From contig CAWBGY010000012.1 in the NCBI GenBank assembly GCA_963788505.1, positions 3,494 through 67,493 on the forward strand: 64,000 bases of DNA, in the 5' to 3' direction. A program made the position numbers and the translations under genes. Below the pieces are notes generated by a model, which was given only the letters and a program-made list of their open reading frames with translations, searched no databases and was not told where the DNA came from. This DNA comes from JAIQFF01 sp963788505 (GTDB lineage: Bacteria; Acidobacteriota; Terriglobia; Terriglobales; Acidobacteriaceae). This document shows, in pieces, positions 9,036 through 19,309 of the stretch; position 1 is the first letter of the stretch, and each line of letters starts with the position of its first letter.

Positions 9036-10386
9036 TCAGCGCCCAGGGCCGCCTTCGGCGATCTGCAGGTCCAGCGCTACGCGTTCTCCGTTGATCAGCA
9101 CGGCCCCTGTATCGATGAGTTGCTGGCCGGTGCAGTCGTATCTCTCGTAGCAGCGCAGCGCCGTGAATGGAAAGAAGAACTCCACGGCCTCCGATTTACG
9201 GGCCGCAGGCAATTTGCCGGCCAGGTGCACAGTGGTACTGAAACTGATCCCGTCGAACTTCGGGTCTTCCTTGAAATAGGCAAGAGTGGGGCGGATCAGG
9301 TGTGCCACATGGTCGTCAAATGCCATAGCGGCGAGTTTGTAGCGCGATCCCGCAGCGGACTCGGGCAGAGCCGTGTTCAGAGAAAGCTCAAGGTAAATGC
9401 CCTGGCGGAACGCCACGAAGATCTGAGGCGCATAGGAGACAAAGTGCGCCTGCGGGTCCAACTCTTTGACAAGCTTGGCGCGCAGCTCCTGACTGGAGGC
9501 TTGCAGCGTCGCCAGCGCCTGGGGTGATGCGTCCCGCACTGGCGCCGGTGCAACAAGACTCGCTTTTTCTACTGGAGCGGCCGGGAGACTCATCGGTGCT
9601 TTTACGCCGCTACCCTTTCTAGCCTCGGCGATCTCAGCTACGACCGGCGGGGCTGGACGGTCAGTGGCTTTGTCATTTATGTCGGCACCGGACGCAGGCT
9701 GGGGCCCTTCTCCATTGAGCCAGACATTGATGGGCTGCGCGTTCAGAAAAACCTGGCCCTGCATCAACCCCGCCTGTTGAACGTTCTCATCCCTGGAACC
9801 CAGGAGTTTAAGAGCACCGCTTTGTGGCAAAAATACCATCAGGTTTTCCGGCCTTTCCACCATTACCCCCATGACGTTTCCGAGGACGTGATGCGAAATT
9901 TCGAGGGCGTAGCCTTGTACCTGCTGGTTGGTCTGGAAACGCGGCACTTCCGACTTCAGAATCGGCATGACTACATTCAGAAAAGTACTCCGTGCCCGCT
10001 GTTCGGCGCCCAATCTTTTCGGGATAAGCGGCATAGTAGTTGCCGGTCACTGCCACCACGGTCTGTCCGTTGTAGCGGTCAAATCGAATCGAACGCTGAT
10101 CATCGTGCTGTTGTTGCGACTCGTCCAGATCCAACTTCCGACTCAAATAAAAGCGGTACTTGAACTGGAGCGCCTGAATGTCCTGGCCTACGACCTTCAA
10201 ATCGTTGATGTATTGCTGCTGCAACGAGCGCAAGTTTGGATCTCTGATTTCAGCCGGAGCGAGAACCTGAGCCGAGGCGGTGCAGATGGCGGCCAGAAAA
10301 AACGCAAGAGCGACAAGCCGAAATTTGCAGCCGCGGCGAATCGTCGTAGCTGCGTTCGCCGCGCGTTCGCGAGAGAGATTGCCCAT
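9036..10386 (-). pseudogene. Exported protein of unknown function, split by one frameshift
   Basis: Two frames together make one protein of about 450 residues. The first runs from the ATG at 10386 (eight bases after the stop of the diheme cytochrome gene, with a GGAG/AGGA ribosome site). It has a signal peptide (LVALAFFLAAICTASAQV) and reads to about 10035 (QTVVAVTGNYYAAYPEK). The sequence continues one frame away as RLGAEQRARSTFLNVVMPIL to 9036, after a net extra base near 10022-10030 (in GAAAAGATTGGG). The protein has an Ala/Pro-rich linker in the middle and a C-terminal domain ending in VLINGERVALDLQ. I do not recognise the family. Position at the end of the cytochrome-porin cluster suggests a cell-envelope role. 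Decay, a sequence error and programmed shifting are all possible. Confidence 0.6.
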
Positions 10387-10393
10387 GCGGTTC

Positions 10394-11302
10394 CTATTTC
10401 TCCGGAGGGTAAAGCGTAAGGTACAAGTAGGCATTCGCCACTTCGTCCTGGCTCAAGTAGTCAAACACCGGCATTCTGCCCCGGAATGGCTCTGCTGGCG
10501 CACCCATGCTGATGGGGTTGCCGAAGGTGACCTTTCGAACGAACTGCGACAGGGTCGTCCGCGTGGTGAGCGTACTAAGCGGCGGTATTACGCCTTCCAG
10601 AATTTGCTCAGGGTTGGGATTTGGTCCCACCGCATTGTGGCAGATGTGGCACGTGGATTTTACGATCTGCTCGCCCACACGAGCGGGCGACTCGGTGAGC
10701 GCGATTTGTTGCTTTTCAGCCCCCGGAACGCCGGCCAGCTCTCTCAAGTAGGCGATCAGGGCTCCGACCTCTGGTTGGCTTAATTGCGGGAACGGGGGCA
10801 TGTCCTGTCCGCCCTTGTGAAAGCGGTCCAGCAAGGCAGCATTGGCCTGCTTCGCAAGCACGGCCGCGTTGGCCCGGCTCATGTCCATCCCAATTTTTTT
10901 CATTCTCTCCATGATGACTTTGACAGAGGTCGAGCGGACCGGATCGATAACGGAATTGATTTCCGGAGGCGCACCGCGTCCGGACCCGGTGTGACACCCC
11001 CGGCAATTCAGGCGGTAAACATCAGAACCGTGAAGAGTCATGCTTCGCGCCTCAAAGCCTGGCGAAAGCTTCTCTTGCCAGACCGCGGAATTCTCACCGG
11101 GCATGAGAGCCGCTGGGCCTGCGTGCCAGGTCTTGCCCATGCTGGTGTCGCTGAATTTCTTATGGAGATGGCTAATCCAGCTTTCGCCTTTTACCGGTGT
11201 GACTGGAATATCTTTATTCCCAGCCGTTTGACCAGGTAGCTGTGAGACCAGTGCGAAAATCACCACCAATCGTGTCATCGATATGATTGACGAGTTTTTC
11301 AT
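10394..11302 (-). CDS. Exported diheme c-type cytochrome
   Basis: 302 residues from the ATG at 11302, which begins a clear signal peptide (MTRLVVIFALVSQLPGQTA follows the first eight residues); an upstream alternative start at 11347 lacks one. Two heme motifs are present: CRGCH near residue 102 and CHICH near residue 222, each with downstream methionines that could be axial ligands (DMPPF and GRMPVF). The two halves look like two class I cytochrome domains. It should carry electrons in the periplasm. It is the second gene from the end of a four-gene set (cytochrome-porin, cupredoxin, diheme cytochrome, exported unknown), and only 12 bases separate the next ribosome site from its own end. Confidence 0.85.
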   Translation of the reverse strand: MKNSSIISMTRLVVIFALVSQLPGQTAGNKDIPVTPVKGESWISHLHKKFSDTSMGKTWHAGPAALMPGENSAVWQEKLSPGFEARSMTLHGSDVYRLNCRGCHTGSGRGAPPEINSVIDPVRSTSVKVIMERMKKIGMDMSRANAAVLAKQANAALLDRFHKGGQDMPPFPQLSQPEVGALIAYLRELAGVPGAEKQQIALTESPARVGEQIVKSTCHICHNAVGPNPNPEQILEGVIPPLSTLTTRTTLSQFVRKVTFGNPISMGAPAEPFRGRMPVFDYLSQDEVANAYLYLTLYPPEK

Positions 11303-11359
11303 TCTGTCTCTTGCGGAGGCGCAGGCCGAGTCAGCCTCCGCTCCCACACCCTCATTTCT

Positions 11360-11941
11360 TTACTTGCTCAAAGTGAAATCCGCCTTCACGTCGCCGGACA
11401 CCTTCACCGGCTTGGACTGGTTCTTCGTCCCTTCGTGCCAGGCGGTCACGGTATAGCTTCCATCCGGAACATTCTCAATCTTGTAGTTCCCGGCCGGATC
11501 CGAAGTAGCAAAGTAGGGAGTGGGTACGACCACCAGATAAGCGGACATGTCAGGGTGAACATTGCAAAACAATGGCACCACGCCTGCTGTGTCGAATTTG
11601 AAAGACTTCTTTTGACCCTGCGGCCAGGTGCCGAGGTTATGGCCCAGCTTCTTGTTACCGCCGACGGAAGCCCAAAAGACGTTGTGAGCGACGCTGTCGC
11701 TGTTGAGGAAGGCGACCGCCGTGCCGGTCTGGACCGCCATGACGTGCGGATGGAAGGCCAGGCCTTTCTGGTCCATCACGGGTTGCTCCGTGGGCGGGGG
11801 AAATGTCTTTCCCGGTATGGCGTCAACGTAAACCACCGACTGTCCTGCAACACCCGAGACTTGTCCGCTGATGGTGCCGGCGCTGGCCACCAGGGTAATT
11901 CCAGCTACAACCGCGATTAAGACCAGAACATTGCGCTTCAT
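11360..11941 (-). CDS. Exported cupredoxin (methylamine-utilisation-like) with beta-sandwich tail
   Basis: 193 residues with a signal peptide (LVLIAVVAGITLVASAGTI). A plastocyanin-like domain at about 25-135 shows the type 1 copper ligand set: His in VAHNVFW, and Cys, His and Met in LFCNVHPDM. The last 50 residues (DPAGNYKIENVPDGSYTVTAWHEG) are a carboxypeptidase-regulatory/SpaA-like beta-sandwich, the arrangement seen in proteins annotated as methylamine utilisation or plastocyanin-like. It probably shuttles single electrons in the periplasm. Ribosome site TAAGGAGAAG. It lies between a cytochrome-porin and a diheme cytochrome, consistent with one electron-transfer cluster. Confidence 0.85.
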   Translation of the reverse strand: MKRNVLVLIAVVAGITLVASAGTISGQVSGVAGQSVVYVDAIPGKTFPPPTEQPVMDQKGLAFHPHVMAVQTGTAVAFLNSDSVAHNVFWASVGGNKKLGHNLGTWPQGQKKSFKFDTAGVVPLFCNVHPDMSAYLVVVPTPYFATSDPAGNYKIENVPDGSYTVTAWHEGTKNQSKPVKVSGDVKADFTLSK

Positions 11942-11989
11942 GACTTCTCCTTAAATTTGGTTTAGATGGGGAGACACAGCCTCCCCGAT

Positions 11990-13567
11990 CTAGTAGACAA
12001 ATTCCAATCCCGCGATGGCCGAGTTCGTGCGGAACGCGCCGGTGAGTAGCGTGCCCGTCGTCGGGTCGTAAACAATCTGCTGTGGCCGGATCTGGTACTC
12101 GAAGGACGCCTTGATGTTGGCGTGAATCAGAAATTGCACGCTGGGTGTAAAACGATTTCGCGTGGCCTGAAACGGCGACACGAACGATCCGATGTCGGTG
12201 TCGGGGGTGGCCCCGATGCCGTTGATTACGTCGGCGGTGGAATGCACTGCATCCCAACGCATGCTGGTCATCAACCAGGGCAGTGGTAGATAATCCGCCT
12301 CCAGAAAACCTCCACTGAAACTGGCCGGACTTCCCCGGAGAAGGCCTGACGGCGCGGTGAAGCCGAGGGGCAGTAGCGGCAGCAGGTTCTGGTCGCGTCC
12401 GTACATATACTGTCCAAACAGGTTGAAGGTGTGGTAGTTGAAGCTGAAATCTCCTCCCACACGATAGAACGGCTCACGGGCCGTCAGCACAGTCGAAACT
12501 CCGGTGCTGTCCTGGCCTTGAAACCGCTGCACAGAACGTCCGTAGAAATAGAGCGTCCCCAGGTTGAGATAGGTATGATCGTGAGGCCCGGAGGCTCCCG
12601 CCGCCTGAATTTCGTTGCTGCTGGCCGGGTCACGCTCCAGGTTGAAACGGTAGGAGAGACGAGCGTAGATATCTTTGAAGTTGGAGTCCGACGTATAGGC
12701 CACTTCCGGCGGAACGTTGTTTCCGCTCGCCGCCGTGCCGCCGCTGGTATTCTGGTTCACAATGGCCAGGGAATAGTGATAGCCGCGGTAATTGTGACCA
12801 CCGCTGAACTCTACCCCCTGGGCTGCGTTCGACATGGCGAAAGAGTTGTTGACCGTGGGCAGCCCCAGAATGGAATTTACCGTGCCAATATTCCCCTGGT
12901 CATAAATGTCCCAACCGCTAAGGTTCCAGCTGCGCGCTGGACTGAAGGGTAGATCCAGCTCGAACTGCCCGATCCGCAGGCTGAGCGCATCCGTCGGCAG
13001 CTTCAGGTGGCGGCCAATGTTCACGAACTTCAGATAACCGTCGCCTAACCCCCCATCGGCGCCGGAGCCTCCGACACTGATGTCGTCATCCACCCAGAAT
13101 GCGATGTCATCCCCAAAGTTGCCGGCCATGAAGATGCTGAACAGGCCGGACTGAAAATCAGTGCGAGGGATAAAAGGAGCCGCCGGATCGCCCGGGGTTT
13201 GCAGACTGAAGTTGTTCCGGTTTCTGCCGACCACTTGCAGGAAGGTATTGAATCGCAGCCCGATCGGCGGCAATCCGGGAATGGTTCCTGGCCATATGGT
13301 GTGGGGCCACAGTTCTTTCTGCGCCGGAGATCCCAACATCACGGGCGGAACCTTGATGAAGGTCTCGTCATCTTTAGGAAACTTGAATCCAGCATCCTTG
13401 AAGGCCTTGCCGAAATCGTTGAGCTTGGGAAAACTCACATGGCAGGTGCTGCAGGACGTGCCGTACTGGCGCGAGAATGCAGGGATGGCGTACGTGTGGC
13501 TGCTGGCAAGTAATGCCAACAGCAACTGCGAGAAGACTGTTACCGTTATCTGATGGCGCTTGAGCAT
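11990..13567 (-). CDS. Monoheme cytochrome fused to an outer membrane beta-barrel
   Basis: 525 residues from the ATG at 13567 (ribosome site GAGGAGG). After a signal peptide (TVFSQLLLALLASSHTYA) comes one heme motif in YGTSCSTCHVSFPKLNDFG near residue 35, then about 450 residues of alternating aromatic and polar beta-strands (FNTFLQVVGRNRNNFSL, YHYSLAIVNQNTS, FNLFGQYMYG) ending in GLEFVY, a typical barrel C-terminus. The barrel and heme sit in one polypeptide, so it could hold a heme at or in an outer membrane pore. Similar proteins are commonly annotated only as cytochrome c or hypothetical. A perfect CRP-type palindrome lies about 113 bases upstream, with a TGTAAC -10 near the expected position. 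Confidence 0.75.
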   Translation of the reverse strand: MLKRHQITVTVFSQLLLALLASSHTYAIPAFSRQYGTSCSTCHVSFPKLNDFGKAFKDAGFKFPKDDETFIKVPPVMLGSPAQKELWPHTIWPGTIPGLPPIGLRFNTFLQVVGRNRNNFSLQTPGDPAAPFIPRTDFQSGLFSIFMAGNFGDDIAFWVDDDISVGGSGADGGLGDGYLKFVNIGRHLKLPTDALSLRIGQFELDLPFSPARSWNLSGWDIYDQGNIGTVNSILGLPTVNNSFAMSNAAQGVEFSGGHNYRGYHYSLAIVNQNTSGGTAASGNNVPPEVAYTSDSNFKDIYARLSYRFNLERDPASSNEIQAAGASGPHDHTYLNLGTLYFYGRSVQRFQGQDSTGVSTVLTAREPFYRVGGDFSFNYHTFNLFGQYMYGRDQNLLPLLPLGFTAPSGLLRGSPASFSGGFLEADYLPLPWLMTSMRWDAVHSTADVINGIGATPDTDIGSFVSPFQATRNRFTPSVQFLIHANIKASFEYQIRPQQIVYDPTTGTLLTGAFRTNSAIAGLEFVY

Positions 13568-13672
13568 CTGACGGCCTCCTCGTGGAGCATTGATCCCAGT
13601 GCCCCGGTTCAGGTATCGACGGATTCTCGCCCAGATAGCCACTCGGTTACAGCGGTGACGCTCACTCACGTC

Positions 13673-13688
13673 TGTGATCAGCATCACA
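13673..13688. promoter_or_regulatory. Perfect CRP-type palindrome between divergent genes
   Basis: TGTGATCAGCATCACA matches TGTGA-N6-TCACA at all ten half-site bases. It lies between the cytochrome-porin gene (minus) and the P1B ATPase gene (plus) and could serve both. Candidate -10 elements: TGTAAC at 13651 to 13646 (minus) and CATTAT at 13714-13719 (plus). Confidence 0.7.
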
Positions 13689-13767
13689 AATTGGCGGTTG
13701 TGCGAAGGACACCCATTATTTGGGGAACCATTCTCAGGCTCCGTTGGCGGGGACCGGGTCTTTCGCC

Positions 13768-15753
13768 ATGCCTGGCGTTTTTGCCACCATGCCCTGGCTT
13801 CTGGATATTAAGATCGGATCGATGATCCGCGATGGTTCAAAGACAGCGCCGGTGCCTCGTGACGCGTCCGGTGGGCGTTTTGCCCACCCATCGGGCCAGC
13901 CGGAGATTGGAGCTGCCAGGGCATTCTCCTTTTCTACAGAAACCTACATTGCTGCCCTGACTGCGGTGGCAATTGCAGCCCATCTGGGCCTCCGCTATCT
14001 GACCCACATTCCCAGGATGGCTTGGCTTGCGCCACTGTTTGTCGCGCTGGCCGTGGGAGGAGTCCCAATCACGGCCACGTTGGCGAGGAAGTTGTGGGCC
14101 CGGGAATTTGGCTCCGACCTGCTGGCTGGAATTTCGATCCTTTCTTCCGTCCTGCTTGGCCAGTATCTGGTCGGAACCATCATTGTTTTGATGCTTTCAG
14201 GCGGCGAGGCCCTGGAACAATTCGCCACCCGTCGGGCATCGTCAGTGCTGGATGCGCTGGCCAGGCGCATGCCGCAAGTTGCTCATCGCAAGCTGGGACC
14301 AAAGGTGGAGGAAGTGCAGTTGGATAACGTGCGGGTAGGCGATCGGCTGATTGTTTTCCCGCACGAGATATGTCCGGTAGATGGAGTCGTGGTTGAAGGC
14401 CGGGGAATCATGGATGAGTCCTACCTGACGGGGGAGCCGTTCGAGATATCAAAGACTCCGGGCTCGAAAGTGCTTTCAGGAGCGATCAACGGCGAAATGG
14501 CCTTGACCGTCGAGGCCGAGAAGCTGGCGGTGGATTCGCGCTACGCCAAGATCATGCAAGTGATGGAACAGACGCAGGAGAAACGCCCCCAACTGCGCCG
14601 GATCGGAGATCGTCTGGGCGCATGGTACACACCTTTTGCAGTAGGACTTGCGGGACTGACCTGGTTGATCACCGGGAATGCGATGCGCTTTCTCGCCGTG
14701 GTGGTGATTGCCACGCCATGTCCATTGATTCTGGCAATTCCTGTGGCAGTCATCGGGGCGATTTCCCTTTCCGCGAAGCGCGGCATCATCATCAAGAATC
14801 CGGCAGCACTGGAGCAGATCACTACCTGCCGCACGCTGATCTTTGATAAGACCGGAACGCTGACCTATGGGAAACCCACGGTGACGGAAATCCTGAGCGC
14901 GCCCGGATTCACGCGCGAGAGCCTGCTGCAGGCAACGGCCAGCCTGGAACAGTTTTCCAAGCATCCGCTGGCGGGGGCAGTGACCCAGGCGGCGCGCGAC
15001 GAAAAGATGGTTTTGTTGGACGTCTCCGAAATACGCGAAATTCCTGGACAAGGTCTGCAAGGAGTGGTCGGAGGACGCAGATTGCGAATTACCGGGCGGG
15101 GAAAAGTCGATCCCAACCTGCCCGGGCTCCCGCCGCTTGCCTCCGGGCTGGAATGTCTGGTTTTCGTGGATGACCGGTATGCGGGCGCGTTCCGCTTCCA
15201 CGATGCGCCACGCAAGGATACAAAACCGTTTGTGCATCACCTGGTGCCCCGGCATCATGTGAACCGTGTGATGCTGGTATCAGGCGACCGGGAATCGGAG
15301 GTGCGTTATCTGGCAGACCAGGTCGGGATTACCGAGGTGTACGCAGGCCAGAGTCCGGAGCAGAAGGTCGAGATCGTAGAGCGCGAAACCAAGCAAGCGA
15401 GGACGTTATTCATCGGCGACGGAATCAACGATGCGCCTGCGCTGCTGGCCGCAACGGTCGGTGTGGCGTTCGGTCCGAATAGTGACATTACATCCGAGGC
15501 CGCGGATGCAGTCATTCTAACTTCGTCACTGAAGAAGGTGGACGAACTGATCCACATCAGTCATCGCATGCGCTCCATCGCCCTGCAAAGCGCTATCGGC
15601 GGGATGGCGGCCAGCCTGGTTGGCATGTTCGCGGCCGCGGCGGGATATCTGCCTCCGCTGGAGGGAGCAATTCTTCAGGAAATCATCGATTTCGCGGCGG
15701 TGGTCAATGCGGTTCGAGTCGCATTGCCGGTCCAAGACCTGACTGACTTCTAG
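13768..15753 (+). CDS. P1B-type metal-transporting ATPase with TPC membrane motif
   Basis: About 661 residues from the ATG at 13768. In-frame alternatives are a TTG at 13720 and ATGs at 13789 and 13822; none has a strong ribosome site, and the TTG precedes the predicted transcription start. Visible P-type elements in order: actuator MDESYLTGEP, membrane motif ATPCPLILAIP, phosphorylation site DKTGTLT, the P1B-specific SKHPLA histidine-proline pair, and hinge GDGINDAP. The usual CPC of copper/zinc pumps is TPC, which has been reported for the P1B-5 group linked to nickel and iron; a late LQEIID stretch also fits that group as I recall it. No N-terminal metal-binding domain or C-terminal hemerythrin is present. 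Metal export is likely; the metal is not certain. Confidence 0.85.
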   Translation: MPGVFATMPWLLDIKIGSMIRDGSKTAPVPRDASGGRFAHPSGQPEIGAARAFSFSTETYIAALTAVAIAAHLGLRYLTHIPRMAWLAPLFVALAVGGVPITATLARKLWAREFGSDLLAGISILSSVLLGQYLVGTIIVLMLSGGEALEQFATRRASSVLDALARRMPQVAHRKLGPKVEEVQLDNVRVGDRLIVFPHEICPVDGVVVEGRGIMDESYLTGEPFEISKTPGSKVLSGAINGEMALTVEAEKLAVDSRYAKIMQVMEQTQEKRPQLRRIGDRLGAWYTPFAVGLAGLTWLITGNAMRFLAVVVIATPCPLILAIPVAVIGAISLSAKRGIIIKNPAALEQITTCRTLIFDKTGTLTYGKPTVTEILSAPGFTRESLLQATASLEQFSKHPLAGAVTQAARDEKMVLLDVSEIREIPGQGLQGVVGGRRLRITGRGKVDPNLPGLPPLASGLECLVFVDDRYAGAFRFHDAPRKDTKPFVHHLVPRHHVNRVMLVSGDRESEVRYLADQVGITEVYAGQSPEQKVEIVERETKQARTLFIGDGINDAPALLAATVGVAFGPNSDITSEAADAVILTSSLKKVDELIHISHRMRSIALQSAIGGMAASLVGMFAAAAGYLPPLEGAILQEIIDFAAVVNAVRVALPVQDLTDF

Positions 15754-15820
15754 CCACAGGCAATTGGCTGCACGCGATCACGACGGGGAAGGGTTCCTCA
15801 TGACGGTTGACCCGACCTGC

Positions 15821-16015
15821 TCACGCGCTTGCACGCACGCCGAGTTTGCGCAGGAACGTCATCATCGGGCACCAGTTTGTAAAGGCCGACTGAAACAAAT
15901 TCAGCCCAACGAAAGCGGTGAAAAGATACCAGTACGCGTTTACCCAGTATCCCAGTGCCAGCGATGCCAGAACGAAAGCCCCCGCGATCATTCTCACGTA
16001 ACGTTCGATTGTCAT
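15821..16015 (-). CDS. DUF2892 (YgaP-like) small inner membrane protein
   Basis: 64 residues, the usual size of the domain. It opens with MTIERYVRMIAGAFVLASLA, then WYLFTAFVGLNLFQSAFTNWCPM, two membrane segments with the conserved FTNWCP cysteine motif. In YgaP this pair of helices is attached to a rhodanese; here a rhodanese gene lies 6.7 kb away near the other end of the same neighbourhood. Ribosome site AAAGGAGGT. It follows the RND pump gene after 19 bases and is probably the last gene of the OsmC-RND operon. Confidence 0.85.
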   Translation of the reverse strand: MTIERYVRMIAGAFVLASLALGYWVNAYWYLFTAFVGLNLFQSAFTNWCPMMTFLRKLGVRASA

Positions 16016-16034
16016 AAACCTACCTCCTTTGAAA

Positions 16035-19000
16035 TTAATTGACTGCTGCCACCGTCTGGGATGACAGCTTCGCAGCGTGGCCCCGTTGGCTCAAGTAATA
16101 GAGCACGGGAACAGCCATGCGGGAAAGTACAGTCGAAGCCACTTCACCCGCCATCAGCGAGATAGCCAGCCCCTGGAAGATCGGATCGAACAGGATCACG
16201 CTGGCTCCTACTACCACGGCAGCCGCGGTCAGCAACATCGGCCGGAAGCGCACTGCGCCCGCGTCCACAACGGCGTCCTCCAGCGACATCCCCTGCGAGC
16301 GCCGCAGTTCGATGAAATCCACCAGGATGATGGAATTGCGGACAATGATCCCGGCACCGGCGATGAATCCGATCATGGACGTCGCGGTGAAGAATGCGCC
16401 CATCAGCGCATGCGCGGGAAGAATGCCAACCAGGGTGAGCGGAATCGGCGCCATGATGACTAGCGGCGTTACGAACGAGCGGAACCAGCCGACGACCAGC
16501 ACATAGATCAGCACCAGCACCGCGGCGAACGCCAGCCCCAAGTCACGAAACACTTCTACCGTGATGTGCCACTCGCCGTCCCACTTCATGGAAAGCCGGT
16601 CGGTACGCTCGGGCATGGTCGTGCCCTTGTACTGTCTGACGGCGTAGCCCTGTGGCAACTTGATCTGATCGATAGCGTCACTCATCTTCATGATGGCGTA
16701 GACCGGGCTCTCTTCCCCGCCCGCCACATCACCGGTCACGTACACCACTGGCTGCAGATTCTTGCGATAGACACTGGGGTCAATCGTGGTCTGCTGAAGA
16801 TTCGTGACTTCCTGCAATGCAATCTGCCCTCCGGAAGCAGTAGGTAGCTTGATGTTTTCGAGGTCCTCAATTCCCGAGCGATCGGACCGCGCCAACCGAA
16901 CTTCAATCGGAATGTCCTCGCGCGACTGCGGATCGTGCAAGAGCCCGGCGGTCGCGCCGCTCAGTCCCACCTGCAGTGTGCGCGTAACATCGGCGGGGGA
17001 AATTCCGTGCAGCGCCGCCTTGTCGAGATCCACATTCAGGTCGTATTTGATCTGCGGGTCCTGAACGTACCAGTCCACGTCGACCACTCCAGCCGTCTGC
17101 TGGAAGATCTTCTTGATCTGTGCTGCCAGTGCGATTTGACTTTTGTAATCCGGCCCGTAGACTTCCGCGACCAGGGTCTGCAATACGGGCGGCCCGGGAG
17201 GAACCTCAGCCACTTTGATGCGCGCCCCGAACGGCAGAGCGATCTTGTCCAGCTCTGGACGCAACCGCCGCGCGATTTCGTGGCTCTGCGCTTTGCGGTC
17301 GTGCCGTGATAGCAGGTTGACCTGGATGTCTGCCTGATTGGGCTGACGGCGCAAGAAGTAATGCCGCACCAGTCCGTTGAAGTTGTAAGGACCGGACGTC
17401 CCGGCGTAGATCTGATAGTTCGTGACTTCGGGCTGCTGGCCGAGATAACCGCCGAGCGCCTGCGCGACGCGGGTGGTCTGCTCCAGGGGAGTTCCGTCCG
17501 GCATGTCAATGATGACCTGGAACTCGCTCTTGTTGTCGAAGGGGAGCATCTTCACCCGCACCCATTTCAAGGGGACGAACGCGACTGCAGCCAGCAACAA
17601 CACCACCACGCCACCCAGAAACATCCAGCGCCGACGCGGATTCCGTATGAGCGGGTTCATCAGGCGCCGATACAGCGCGCGTCGTCCAGCCCTCCGCTTC
17701 ATGCGTGGCTGCGACATCCCCACTTGCATAGTTGCGCAGCAAACGCAACGCCGCCCAGGGAGAAACGACAAAAGCCACGATCAGAGAGAACAGCATCGCA
17801 GCCGAGGCGCCCACCGGAATCGGACGCATGTAGGGACCCATCAGTCCGCGCACGAACGCCATGGGCAGGATGGCTCCGATGACGGCGAAGGTCGCAAGAA
17901 TCGTGGGATTGCCGACCTCATCCACTGCCTCAACCGCCACTTCTGCCAGAGGACGCCCGCGGCTTTCCGGCAAGCGGAAATGGCGCACGATATTCTCCAC
18001 GACAACAATGGCGTCGTCCACCAGAATGCCGATGGAGAAGATCAGCGCGAACAGAGTGACCCGGTTGAGCGTGTAGCCATAGAAATAAAAGATGGCCAGG
18101 GTGAGGGCCAGAGTGACGGGAACGGCCAGAAGCACTACGCCAGACTCGCGCCAGCCCAGCGCCAGGGCGATCAGTAAAGTGACAGAGAGCGTCGCGATCA
18201 GCAGGTGCTCGAGCAGTTCGTTGGACTTGTCTTTTGCGGTCTCGCCATAGTTGCGCGTGACGGTGATGTTCAGGTCATTGGGCAGTACGTAACCGCGCAG
18301 GGAGTCGACCTTCTCCAGTGCACTCTCGCATATGGTGGTTGCGTTGGTGCCCTTGCGCTTGGCGAGCGTGATGGTGACCGCCGGATAACTCCGCGCCCGC
18401 CGTCTGGCCCGTCCCCCCGCGAGCGTTCGCAAACATCACATAGTTGTCTGGCTCGGCGGGGCCGTCCTCCAGCTTTTCCACGACGTCGCGCAGAGTACAC
18501 CGGACGGCCCGCGTGGACTCCGACCACGACCTGCTGCAGATCTTCGGCGCGGGTAAAGAATTTCCCGGCCTCGACCTTGAACTCGCGATTGTCGCGGGCA
18601 AAGCTGCCTGCCTCGCTCCGGCTGATTCGCGCTCTGAAGCTGGTCCGCAACTGCGGTCGGCGTGAGGCCATAGGCGGCCAGCCGCTGTGTATCCAAATCC
18701 ACTCGTCACCTGCCGGGGCTGTCCTCCGATGATCGTGGTTTCAGAAACGTCACCAAGCTTGTTGCAGTGAGTTCTCCAGCTCCGCCGCGATGCGTCGCAG
18801 GTGGTAAGAGTCATAATTCTTGCCCCACAGCGTGAGCGCCATGATGGGAACGTCGTTGATCGAGCGGATCTTGATGATCGGCTGTGAAACGCCCGGCGGG
18901 ATGCGATCGAAGTTCGAGTAGAGCTTGTTGTACGTCTGAACGATGGCATCTTCTTCCTTCGAGCCGACGTAGAAGCGCACGATCAGCATGCTCATGCCCG

Positions 19001-19309
19001 GCTGGCTGATGGAGTAGACATACTCCACGCCCGGAATTTCGCGCAGAAGCTTTTCCATAGGGAGACTGACCCGTTGCGAAATCTCCTCCGGGGACGCGCC
19101 CGGCATCTGCACGAACACGTCGAGCATGGGAACAACGATCTGCGGTTCTTCCTCGCGCGGAGTCTCAAGGATGCTGAAAGCGCCCAACAGCAGAGCGGCC
19201 ACGATCACCAGCGGAGTCAGCTTGGAGTCGATGAATCCGCGGGCAATGCGTCCAGCCAGGCCAAGGCGCCGCACCGGCTGGTCGGATGAGTTGGCTCCGC
19301 GTCTCTCAT
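16035..19309 (-). pseudogene. RND efflux permease with about seven frame disruptions
   Basis: Pieces in different frames line up end to end as one RND permease of about 1080 residues. The ATG at 19309 overlaps the stop of the adaptor gene (ATGA type). The N-terminal helix and porter part reads at 19274-18770 (LVIVAALLLGAFSILETP); short pieces in changing frames span 18770-18400; the central helices read at 18430-17730 (SIGILVDDAIVVVENIV); the C-terminal half runs to 16035 (GAGIIVRNSIILVDFIELRR). Frame changes fall near 19283, 18772, 18705, 18640, 18500, 18400 and 17730. I saw no in-frame nonsense codon inside the long pieces, only indels. As read, no full protein could be made. Substrate class (metal or drug) is not clear. 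Confidence 0.8.
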
